Positions 1-5,594 of a stretch of DNA of 7,016 bases are shown here, piece by piece. Positions within the stretch are counted from its first letter, which is position 1. The number at the start of each line of letters is the position of its first letter. Origin of the DNA: Firmicutes bacterium UBA5388. Its GTDB lineage: Bacteria > Bacillota > UBA4882 > UBA10575. Under the pieces are notes generated by a model. The model ran no database searches. It was not told the DNA's origin and saw nothing but the letters and a program-made list of their open reading frames with translations. The stretch covers positions 91,674 through 98,689 of the forward strand of contig DHOO01000039.1 of assembly GCA_002409975.1 (NCBI GenBank), in the 5' to 3' direction. The position numbers and the translations under genes are program-made.

Positions 1-171
1 GCCAGCGTGAGCGACTACTTTAAAATTAATCAAATATCACTTTAGTTCTATTAATTTTTTAAGTTAAGTGAAGAATTGGAAATCAGCAAACGAAAACAAT
101 CTATTGGTAATAATGTTATTCATAACTGTCACTCATCAGTAAACCAAGGAACAAATCTATATCTTTGTTTT

Positions 172-187
172 GTAGATAGTTATCTAC
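172..187. repeat. 16-base near-perfect inverted repeat
   Basis: The arms GTAGATA and TATCTAC (7 bases each) pair perfectly around a central GT. The size and symmetry fit a dimeric repressor operator. No gene with a supported start lies immediately downstream and no protein can be assigned, so the role is unknown and chance cannot be excluded. Confidence 0.35.
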
Positions 188-410
188 TCTAGCTTTGCTG
201 TGCAATCGAAAGAATAAAAATAGAACTTTCATATGGCTTACAAGCTTTTAATACAACCACCGGTAACCATAATAAATAACAATTGTTTTTTTAATATTTC
301 GAAAATTGTATTTGACGAAATCATTCTATGTCCTTTTTTAATACTAGTTTTTATATTTGCGGCTCCCTATTTTCTTCTTATGATAGTAATCGGTCGGAAT
401 GTGGAGAACA

Positions 411-498
411 TTTAGCCCTTTTTATCTTTAATCCGAAATTTATCTTGAAATAACAAAGACATAAACTTATCTTATCACCGGATTAAACTGGGGCTAAA
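411..498. repeat. Nested inverted repeats bounding an 88-base segment
   Basis: The outer arms TTTAGCCC (411-418) and GGGCTAAA (491-498) pair perfectly. The inner arms TTTAATCCG (427-435) and CGGATTAAA (479-487) also pair perfectly. Together they give 17 base pairs interrupted by one asymmetric internal loop of 8 and 3 bases, enclosing 43 bases. TTATCTT occurs three times inside or next to the arms. The segment could be a structured leader or small RNA, a pair of operator half-sites flanking the promoter at 445-473, or a very small terminal-inverted-repeat element. The sequence does not decide between these. Confidence 0.45.
445..473 (+). promoter_or_regulatory. Possible sigma-A promoter for the XRE regulator gene
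   Basis: TTGAAA (445-450) and TATCTT (468-473) are separated by 17 bases, matching the -35/-10 consensus at 4 of 6 positions each or better. Transcription would start near 480 and leave a leader of roughly 100 bases before the regulator's ATG at 588. The promoter lies inside the inverted repeat at 411-498, so a protein binding the repeat arms could control it. In DNA this AT-rich a match of this quality can arise by chance. Confidence 0.3.
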
Positions 499-521
499 GA
501 AATATATGCCAATAATATTTC
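499..521 (+). repeat. AT-rich hairpin in the presumed leader of the XRE gene
   Basis: GAAATAT (499-505) and ATATTTC (515-521) are perfect 7-base arms around a 9-base loop. If transcription starts near 480 this would be a weak hairpin in the 5' leader. There is no U-tract after it, so it is not a terminator. Confidence 0.3.
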
Positions 522-547
522 TATACTATTATTAGTTCACAAAAGAG

Positions 548-591
548 AGGAGGTTTATAGGGAAAATATGATATTTTCCAGTATTCTATGA
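548..591 (+). promoter_or_regulatory. Unusual translation initiation region with palindrome and 7-codon minicistron
   Basis: A strong Shine-Dalgarno AGGAGG (548-553) is followed by a perfect 19-base palindrome at 561-579 (arms GGAAAATAT and ATATTTTCC around one G). An ATG at 568 inside the palindrome opens a 7-codon frame, MIFSSIL, whose TGA (589-591) overlaps the regulator's ATG (588-590) as ATGA. The Shine-Dalgarno is 14 bases from the minicistron ATG and 34 bases from the regulator's ATG. The regulator has no other Shine-Dalgarno and no other standard start codon in its frame before the in-frame TAG at 558-560. It may be translated by coupling to the minicistron, or by a hairpin in the palindrome that shortens the effective spacing. 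The palindrome could also be an autoregulatory operator. Confidence 0.5.
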
Positions 592-995
592 CAAACTTAG
601 CTAATCGTCTAAAAAACGCCCGTATCAGCAAAGGATTAACTATCCTTGACGTATCCACCAAAACGGGGATTTCCACTGGTAACCTAAGTGAATTGGAAAA
701 TGGTAAACACGATCCTTCTGCTAAAGCTCTTGTTCTCTTATCAGAACTTTATGAGGTATCTATTGATTGGCTCTTAAAAGGAGAACATGCTCGACCGGAA
801 AACATCTCCTGTGAGCAGAAAACAAATATTATCTGTCCACCCGAAGAATTGATGCTCTTTTTAAGTTTAATTACGGAAGCATGGTTTAATGGCGATAGTA
901 AAATACATGGTTGGATCATCGTTCAGTTACGACGTTCTTTCCCAGAAATAGCTGAGTTGGTAAAAAAAAAGGCCGCTCTCAAAAGCAAAGCCTAA
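588..995 (+). CDS. XRE-family helix-turn-helix transcriptional regulator
   Basis: This 135-residue cytoplasmic DNA-binding protein has an N-terminal HTH_3/Cro-C1 domain at about residues 5-62. The domain has the typical order: RLKNARISKGLT first helices, DVSTKTGIS second helix, STGNLSELENGK recognition helix, then KALVLLSELYEVSIDWLL, which closes the fold. Residues 80-135 form a short helical C-terminal part with the GWIIVQLRRSFPE type of segment seen in many small Bacillota XRE proteins, and probably support oligomerisation or effector sensing. The target is unknown; autoregulation through the palindrome at 561-579 is an inference. The start at 588 is the only standard one in frame and lacks its own Shine-Dalgarno. 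A run of nine A at 962-970 near the 3' end encodes KKK and is a possible slippage site that would change only the last few residues. The gene converges with the EamA permease gene, 33 bases away. Confidence 0.88.
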   Translation: MTNLANRLKNARISKGLTILDVSTKTGISTGNLSELENGKHDPSAKALVLLSELYEVSIDWLLKGEHARPENISCEQKTNIICPPEELMLFLSLITEAWFNGDSKIHGWIIVQLRRSFPEIAELVKKKAALKSKA

Positions 996-1028
996 ACCAG
1001 ATAAAAGCTATTTTATGACAATTAAAGT

Positions 1029-1928
1029 TCATTTAAATGGCTGGGATTTTTTGCGTAAAAAAGAAGAGAGGCCCGTGGCGCCTATGGTTACCAGTATACC
1101 ACTAATAGTCAGGAGAAGGCTTACAAAATAAAAGGTCTTGGTTGGCACTTCGTTAAAGAGATAATAGCTCATTACGCCCGCAAAGACAAATTGAAACATG
1201 CTAAAAATGCTGACCACTTGACCACGAAGATGCTGCATTGCATAATTTAATACCGTATGTCCAATTACTGTAGGCACTAGACCGAGGCCGATAGCGATTA
1301 TAATATCTCTGGCCTCATAACAACGAAGCGGAGTTTCGAAAATAAGCGCAACAACAAAACAGATACAAAAAGCGAAAAAGTAAAGAGGGACAATATAGAG
1401 CCATAAACTAACTTGGTCCGAATTCTTCCTACCTAATACTAAATAGATACTTAAAAAGAGCATTGAGATAAAACTAAGGATATCGCCCTTCAGAAATTCT
1501 GGGTTGGCGCTGAAATCAGAGAAGCCAAGTAAACTTACACCAGCTAATGCGATCAGCGTAGCTATTGTTTCTGTTTTGTCGATTTTTTCTTTAAGAAAAA
1601 CATAAAGTAACAAGGGCATAACCAAAGGAACAAGGTTCACAATTAAACTGGCATTGGCAGCCGAAGTCAGCCGGGCAGCAGCAATCCAAGAGATAAAATG
1701 AAAAGAAAGAATGACTGCTGGCCAGACCGGGGTTAAAAAGTCTTTAAGGGAAATTTTTTCTCTATAAACCCGGTATTCCTTAAAAAAGATTGGCATAAGA
1801 AAAATTGTAGCTGTCAATAAACGGAAAGAAGATAAAGTAATTGGTTGGATCTGAGAAAGCTTAATAAATATCACTGAGGTTGCGCAGCAAAAAACACCAA
1901 ACACTAACAGCAGTAAATTACAGAACAA
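1029..1928 (-). CDS. EamA/DMT-family transporter (RhaT/YdcZ-like permease)
   Basis: This is a 299-residue inner-membrane protein with about ten hydrophobic segments (roughly 3-22, 31-48, 67-86, 91-111, 121-136, 149-166, 176-197, 208-228, 236-257 and 265-285). It consists of two tandem EamA repeats of about 140 residues each, the normal length and architecture for drug/metabolite transporter superfamily exporters. Typical family segments include PITLSSFRLLTATIFLMP after the first helix, ANASLIVNLVPLVMPLL at the end of repeat one, and GHTVLNYAMQHL with SIFSMFQFVFAGVMSYYLFNE in repeat two. Members move amino acids, nucleosides or other small metabolites across the membrane; the substrate cannot be predicted here. 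The TTG start at 1928 is supported by AGGGGG seven bases upstream. The gene seems to be transcribed alone, since a palindrome at 1994-2015 separates it from the antiporter gene upstream. Confidence 0.85.
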   Translation of the reverse strand: MFCNLLLLVFGVFCCATSVIFIKLSQIQPITLSSFRLLTATIFLMPIFFKEYRVYREKISLKDFLTPVWPAVILSFHFISWIAAARLTSAANASLIVNLVPLVMPLLLYVFLKEKIDKTETIATLIALAGVSLLGFSDFSANPEFLKGDILSFISMLFLSIYLVLGRKNSDQVSLWLYIVPLYFFAFCICFVVALIFETPLRCYEARDIIIAIGLGLVPTVIGHTVLNYAMQHLRGQVVSIFSMFQFVFAGVMSYYLFNEVPTKTFYFVSLLLTISGILVTIGATGLSSFLRKKSQPFK

Positions 1929-1993
1929 GTAAATACCCCCTAGTTCGATGATGTAAATACTATCTTAAGAAATGCACCTATAAACGAAGAGCG

Positions 1994-2015
1994 AAGGCTG
2001 GTTTAAACCAGCCTT
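1994..2015 (-). terminator. Perfect 22-base palindrome, possible terminator of the antiporter operon
   Basis: The arms AAGGCTGGTTT and AAACCAGCCTT are perfectly complementary, giving an RNA hairpin of at least 8 base pairs with a UUUAAA loop. It sits about 100 bases beyond the antiporter stop codon and 66 bases before the EamA start. The minus-strand transcript has only a weak pyrimidine-rich tail after it (CGCTCTTCGTTT), whereas the plus strand reads TTTCAATTCTTTTC. A terminator is the likeliest role. Because the sequence is fully palindromic, an operator for the EamA gene remains possible. Confidence 0.5.
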
Positions 2016-2113
2016 TCAATTCTTTTCTAGGGATCTTCACAGAATTACCTAATTCAATTATTTACGATTTGATCGCAAGATATTGATCTCCTACAAAAAT
2101 CCAATCTTCCCTG

Positions 2114-3292
2114 TTACTCTTTGACAGTTATTTCTCCTGCTTTTTTCAAAGCGATCTTGGCTGCTACCGGACCAACCAACTCATAAATAACTGTAGCTGA
2201 GAGAATAATGGTCCTAATTACTGCTCCCATCCCTGGAATAATCTGTTCAGTAATCATCGAAAGACCAATTGCTACTCCTGCTTGAGGAATAAGAGCTAAC
2301 CCTAGATACTTTTGGACAACAGCCGGAGCATCGGTAATCTTCGCTCCCAGGTAGGCGCCGAGCATTTTCCCAATAACCCTAAAAACCACATAACCAGCAC
2401 CGATCAATCCTACCTGATGAAGGATGTCAAACTTTAATTCAACTCCAGCTAAGGTAAAGAAGGCGAGGAAGATGGGGGGTGTAAACCGATCAACAATCGA
2501 AAATAGTCTGTTTTTATTATAAGCCAGGTTCGAAACAGTCGCCCCCACCATCATACAAGAAAGAAGCGGAGATACCTTTAAAAAATAGGAAATACCAATC
2601 GTCAGAAAAAGAGAAGCAATAGTAAGAGATAGTAGTTCCTCTTCACCTTTGGCTTTTCGAGAAAAATAGGAGAGGAAGAGTCCTACAAGAAAACCAATAA
2701 ATAAAGCCAAAACAATTTCTCTAAGCGAGCGAAAGATTAAAATTCCGATCGAGCCATCTATACCTGTACTAATGATGGCTTGGGCCGCCGCGGTTGAAAA
2801 ACCAAAAACAATAATCGCCACTGCGTCATCCATCGCCACCACCGGTAATAGAGTGCTGACTAGTGGTCCTTTAGCTTTATATTGACGTACGACCATAATC
2901 GTTGCTGCTGGGGCGGTGGCGGCCGCAATCGCGCCTAAAACAAGACTAAAGGCCACCGGTTGTCGGAAAATAAAGATCATCGCCAGATCAACGATCATCA
3001 CCGCTCCCAAAGCCTCAAGTAATGTGATCCAGAAAATAGTCCGGCCACTTTTTCGAATATGTTCCAAATTCAATTCACTACCGATGCTATAAGCAATAAA
3101 GCCCAAAGCCGCCACAGAAATTAAGGAAAATGAGGAAGCGACATCGCCAGGAACAAGCCCTAAAACTGACGGCCCAATAATAATTCCGGCTAACAAATAA
3201 CCGGTAACATTAGGTAACTTTAATTTGGAGACAATCCGTGCCAGGATTATTCCAGAAAAAAGAATAATCGCTAAATAATAAAGAATATGCAT
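2114..3292 (-). CDS. CPA2-family monovalent cation/proton antiporter, membrane domain only
   Basis: This 392-residue integral membrane protein has about 12-13 hydrophobic segments spanning the whole length, matching the Na+/H+ exchanger domain (KefB/NapA/GerN type). It exchanges Na+ or K+ for H+, supporting pH and ion homeostasis. The adjacent aspartates D155-D156 in VVAMDDAVAII match the paired acidic residues of the ion site in electrogenic CPA2 antiporters. ATAPAAT at 125-131 corresponds to the unwound, crossing helix, and RVIGKMLG (R305, K309) to the conserved basic residue on the late core helix. The protein ends after the last membrane segment with a short KKAGEITVKE tail, so the RCK/TrkA_N regulatory domain of many KefB-like relatives is absent. 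The ATG at 3292 has AGGAG twelve bases upstream, a slightly long spacing. The PII-like gene 124 bases upstream is a plausible regulator. Na+ versus K+ preference cannot be read from the sequence. Confidence 0.87.
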   Translation of the reverse strand: MHILYYLAIILFSGIILARIVSKLKLPNVTGYLLAGIIIGPSVLGLVPGDVASSFSLISVAALGFIAYSIGSELNLEHIRKSGRTIFWITLLEALGAVMIVDLAMIFIFRQPVAFSLVLGAIAAATAPAATIMVVRQYKAKGPLVSTLLPVVAMDDAVAIIVFGFSTAAAQAIISTGIDGSIGILIFRSLREIVLALFIGFLVGLFLSYFSRKAKGEEELLSLTIASLFLTIGISYFLKVSPLLSCMMVGATVSNLAYNKNRLFSIVDRFTPPIFLAFFTLAGVELKFDILHQVGLIGAGYVVFRVIGKMLGAYLGAKITDAPAVVQKYLGLALIPQAGVAIGLSMITEQIIPGMGAVIRTIILSATVIYELVGPVAAKIALKKAGEITVKE

Positions 3293-3330
3293 CTATTATC
3301 CGAACTCCTATGCAGATTAATTTACTGAAT

Positions 3331-3399
3331 TTATAGTTTACCAACAAAAAGTAAAACACCATCCAAGCCAATAATAATTAGGGCAAAAATAACTTTTAT
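3331..3399 (-). other. Hydrophobic 22-residue reading frame without a canonical start
   Basis: Between the PII-like and antiporter genes, one minus-strand frame reads IKVIFALIIIGLDGVLLFV and then GKL before a TAA stop. The composition is that of a single membrane-spanning peptide, with a basic residue near each end. The frame is open for seven codons further upstream, to a TAG at 3421-3423, but has no ATG, GTG or TTG before the hydrophobic part. The codon at the natural start is ATA. It may be a decayed small membrane-protein gene, a peptide with a rare start codon, or chance in AT-rich DNA. I do not call it a gene. Confidence 0.2.
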
Positions 3400-3416
3400 T
3401 GATCCAAAGGTAGATT

Positions 3417-3749
3417 TTAGCTAAAATTTCCACCTTCTACCTGGTTAAGAGGAATGGTAAAAAGAATCCCTACATCCGGTTTGTATAGGTCACCTACTAC
3501 TTGCTTTAACGAATCTATTGCTAATTTAACCTGATCATCTTTTAAAACAACAAATACTGTTTTACTATAAGAGTAACCTTGATTAACAAGCATCTTGAGC
3601 GAACCAAAGATCGGAATGGCATCATGTAAGACCCTTGCCATCCCTGTACTCTCCAAGACAGTTGCCCCTTTTATTCCTACGTTTAACAATTCTTTCAAAA
3701 GGTCCTCTAAACGATCTACTTTATTCAAAACAAAAACTAGTAGTTGCAT
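3417..3749 (-). CDS. PII-like small signalling protein, likely regulator of the adjacent antiporter
   Basis: This is a 110-residue cytoplasmic protein with the ferredoxin-like double beta-alpha-beta pattern of the PII superfamily. Strand MQLLVFVLN, helix KVDRLEDLLKELLNVG and strand GATVLEST form the first half; KTVFVVLK, DDQVKLAIDSLKQVVG and the closing GILFTIPLNQVEGG form the second. The GxLFTIPxxxVxG ending is common in PII-like proteins. The region between the halves (STGMARVLHDAIPIFGSLKMLVNQGYSYS) takes the place of the T-loop and does not resemble the uridylylated GlnB loop. Such proteins normally trimerise, bind a nucleotide and control a nearby enzyme or transporter; the ligand here is unknown. 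The start is placed at the ATG at 3749 because AGGAG lies seven bases upstream. A longer frame from TTG at 3782 would put that Shine-Dalgarno inside the gene. The gene is transcribed towards the antiporter and probably forms an operon with it. Confidence 0.75.
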   Translation of the reverse strand: MQLLVFVLNKVDRLEDLLKELLNVGIKGATVLESTGMARVLHDAIPIFGSLKMLVNQGYSYSKTVFVVLKDDQVKLAIDSLKQVVGDLYKPDVGILFTIPLNQVEGGNFS

Positions 3750-3797
3750 ATCAGCACTCCTCAACCTTTTTTGTAATATCAATATTTCGTTAAATCT

Positions 3798-3828
3798 GAG
3801 GGTGTTATTAACCCTCTAGGGGTAATAA
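3798..3828 (-). promoter_or_regulatory. Two mutually exclusive hairpins before the PII-like gene
   Basis: One stem pairs 3798-3803 (GAGGGT) with 3811-3816 (ACCCTC). The other pairs 3805-3810 (TTATTA) with 3823-3828 (TAATAA) and 3812-3815 (CCCT) with 3818-3821 (AGGG), with one mismatch at 3811/3822. They share 3811-3816, so only one can form at a time. The segment starts two bases after the HIRAN stop codon and ends 48 bases before the PII-like ATG. Neither hairpin is followed by a good U-tract in the leftward transcript. It could be a weak terminator of the HIRAN gene, an attenuator-like leader, an operator or an mRNA-stability element. Confidence 0.4.
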
Positions 3829-3829
3829 G

Positions 3830-4180
3830 TTATCTTGTTTGATTGAGATCGCTTTCTTCAATTAAAACAATTTGCATCCGCACTTTTTCCAGTAGTTCGA
3901 CAATCACGGTTTCGTTAGTAAGAAACCTAACTACACCAAAGCAGTGTTGATCAAAGGTGTCATATATTCTTCCGGCGCTATGGCAACCCCTTGGAACCGT
4001 AGCTGTACTGTTGGCTACATAACCTACTTGCCCAACAGGTGTAATTTCTACTCGAATCGCCTCATCATCATAAATATTTTCCGGCTCTTTGACTAGTTTT
4101 ACTATTTGCGCAGGTTTGAAAATCTTTTTGCCGTAAAAATGGCGGGAACCAATAACCGCAATATATCTCTCATCCGACAC
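3830..4180 (-). CDS. Stand-alone HIRAN-domain protein
   Basis: This 116-residue protein is made almost entirely of a HIRAN domain. Seen in order are RYIAVIGSRHFYGKK, IVKLVKEPENIYDDEAIRVE (the EPxNxYDxxAI signature), VGQVGYVANS and a C-terminal beta-rich part ending VRMQIVLIEES. In eukaryotic HLTF this domain binds 3' ends of single-stranded DNA at stalled forks. In bacteria it occurs alone or fused to nucleases and helicases, and the role of stand-alone copies is not established. No catalytic domain is visible. The GTG at 4180 is preferred because AAAGGCGGT, one mismatch from the ideal Shine-Dalgarno, ends seven bases upstream. The TTG at 4207 would extend the protein by nine residues but has no such site. 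The gene lies 90 bases downstream of the glycosyltransferase gene and 80 bases upstream of the PII-like gene, with no obvious functional link to either. Confidence 0.78.
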   Translation of the reverse strand: MSDERYIAVIGSRHFYGKKIFKPAQIVKLVKEPENIYDDEAIRVEITPVGQVGYVANSTATVPRGCHSAGRIYDTFDQHCFGVVRFLTNETVIVELLEKVRMQIVLIEESDLNQTR

Positions 4181-4270
4181 GCCCTGACCGCCTTTCAGTT
4201 TTTTCAATCTTATTTTACCATAAGAAAAACACCAGAGGTAGTCATGGAGTAAAAATTCAACAAGTATTCA

Positions 4271-5458
4271 TCAGTAGTTAATGCTAACGGAAAACCTTTC
4301 CTTATTTTTATATTCAATGATAAGGTTTTGATATTTCTCAGCTACTTCTTCTATTATTTGCTCCCAATGCCTGGAGAGTGTCTGTTGAGCCTTCTCTCCA
4401 ACTTGACTTAGGTGAGGGCGATTAGAAAGAACTTCTTTAACCTTCCGGGCATAAGATTCCGCATCATTAGGAGCAATAAAACTATTATAATTATCGATTA
4501 ATCCTTCCGCACAATTAGCATTCTCGACTACCACTGAAGGGCATTGAACCGCTGCTGCTTCTCTGACCACAATCGCAGCGGTATCATAAATAGAGGGGAA
4601 AAGAAAAAGGTCAGCCCGGGCATATAATGATTTTAATAATTCCCGATCAAGGAGATTACCCAGAAAGATTACTTTATTATTTATCCCTAATTCCTGTACT
4701 TGTTCCTTCATCGCCTTTTCAGCAAAGCCAGTTCCGACAAAGATCATTTTAAAACTTGTTCCCCATTGGTGTAAAAAATGAAGAGCCTGGATCAGTAGTT
4801 TTAAATTTTTTTGCCAAATATGTTGCCCAACAAAAAGTAGCACGTTTTCCTGAGGTGAAAGCGTAAATAACTCATCGATCTGTTGACGTCTGGTTTCAAA
4901 ATTTGAAACAGGGGTAAAATCAATCCCATTATAAACCACATCGACTGCTCCCTTATACCCATACTCTCTTAAAGTCTCTACTGTAGCTTTATTCACGGTC
5001 CAAACCGCATCCACAGAATTAAAAAAGTTTATGACCTGCTTAACCCCAAATTGTGCTAGAACATCGGATTTCGTAGCTGTTTTAAAGTCATCATAAAATT
5101 TTGAATGGAAGGTCGCGACAATCGGTATTCTTCTGTTTCGCGCAATTTTTAGCGCCAATTGCCCGGAGGAAAATGGAGAATGAGTATGTACAAGATCAAA
5201 AGGAATTTCTTTAAGTTTTCTTCTTAACTCAAGATCAATATGGGGAATCCCTAAGCGATAAGGAGGCCTCACCGGTATCGGGAGAGAAAAATATCTAATT
5301 ACTTCGAAAGCTTCACAGTCTTCATACTTAGGAAAATTCGGGGTTACAACATAACATGAGCCATACTTTTTATGTAACCAGTAAGCATAATTCCTAGTTA
5401 CATTTGCCACCCCATCCATTATTGGTTGGAACGAATCATTAAACTGACCAATAATCAT
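4271..5458 (-). CDS. GT4-family glycosyltransferase, possibly glycolipid-forming
   Basis: This is a 395-residue GT-B fold enzyme. The N-terminal acceptor domain (about 1-185) begins with QFNDSFQPIMDGVANVTRNY and contains FDLVHTHSPFSSGQ (88-100) and IVATFHSKF (113-121). The C-terminal Glycos_transf_1 domain (about 200-375) contains LLFVGQHIWQKN (207-218), FLGNL and FPSIYDTAAIVVREAAA. It transfers a sugar from a nucleotide-sugar donor at the cytoplasmic face. The overall pattern resembles bacterial diacylglycerol glucosyl- and mannosyltransferases, but acceptor and sugar are not certain. In the donor-binding E-x7-E motif the first glutamate is aspartate (D292) and the second is kept (E300). The usual G-R before the conserved lysine reads GQ, while K217 is kept. 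The ATG at 5458 opens directly into the canonical N-terminus. The Shine-Dalgarno is weak (AAGGG about 13 bases away). It has its own promoter at 5595-5622. Confidence 0.85.
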   Translation of the reverse strand: MIIGQFNDSFQPIMDGVANVTRNYAYWLHKKYGSCYVVTPNFPKYEDCEAFEVIRYFSLPIPVRPPYRLGIPHIDLELRRKLKEIPFDLVHTHSPFSSGQLALKIARNRRIPIVATFHSKFYDDFKTATKSDVLAQFGVKQVINFFNSVDAVWTVNKATVETLREYGYKGAVDVVYNGIDFTPVSNFETRRQQIDELFTLSPQENVLLFVGQHIWQKNLKLLIQALHFLHQWGTSFKMIFVGTGFAEKAMKEQVQELGINNKVIFLGNLLDRELLKSLYARADLFLFPSIYDTAAIVVREAAAVQCPSVVVENANCAEGLIDNYNSFIAPNDAESYARKVKEVLSNRPHLSQVGEKAQQTLSRHWEQIIEEVAEKYQNLIIEYKNKERFSVSINY

Positions 5459-5594
5459 GTTCTTTATTCATCCCTTCAAACATTTTATGATTTTGTCCAC
5501 AACTTTGCCATCCTAAGGAATGTCTAATTCTATTATTCCTCTAGATCTTCGTTCATGAGTCACAATCTTAGTAAGTAGCTATTGTCCATTATTC

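Larger units (their letters stand above)
1..560. other. Gene-poor AT-rich upstream region with inverted repeats
   Basis: I see no convincing gene here. The first 20 bases or so are richer in G+C than what follows and stay open in two plus-strand frames, stopping at 21-23 (ending QRERLL) and 43-45 (ending NQISL). They could be the tail of a gene that begins outside the window, but this cannot be shown. A 60-codon frame at 233-415 has no Shine-Dalgarno and no recognisable similarity. It encodes one hydrophobic stretch and is probably chance in AT-rich DNA. The region does carry inverted repeats at 172-187, 411-498 and 499-521 and a possible promoter at 445-473, each listed separately. It is best read as the regulatory region of the downstream XRE gene plus unassigned spacer. 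Confidence 0.6.

Noticed and set aside
233..415. 60-codon plus-strand frame with one hydrophobic stretch
   Set aside because: There is no Shine-Dalgarno before its ATG, its composition follows the AT-rich spacer, and it has no recognisable family. It is most likely chance, though a small membrane peptide cannot be fully excluded.
3405..3430. Possible -1 frameshift site at the end of the PII-like gene joining it to the hydrophobic frame
   Set aside because: A slippery-looking A AAT TTT is present before the stop, but the -1 frame meets TAG immediately, so no extended product could result.
3595..3819. 74-codon plus-strand frame
   Set aside because: It lies antisense over the PII-like gene and its leader. 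Its translation has no family features, whereas the minus-strand frame has a clear fold pattern and Shine-Dalgarno.
3750..3829. c-di-AMP or sodium riboswitch before the PII-like/antiporter genes
   Set aside because: The leader is only about 80 bases and lacks the conserved cores of those riboswitch classes as far as I can recognise them. Only the two simple hairpins are supported.
4074..4082. Copy of the palindrome half-site ATATTTTCC inside the HIRAN gene
   Set aside because: It is a single half-site with no partner arm, lying within coding sequence; an AT-rich 9-mer such as this is expected by chance.
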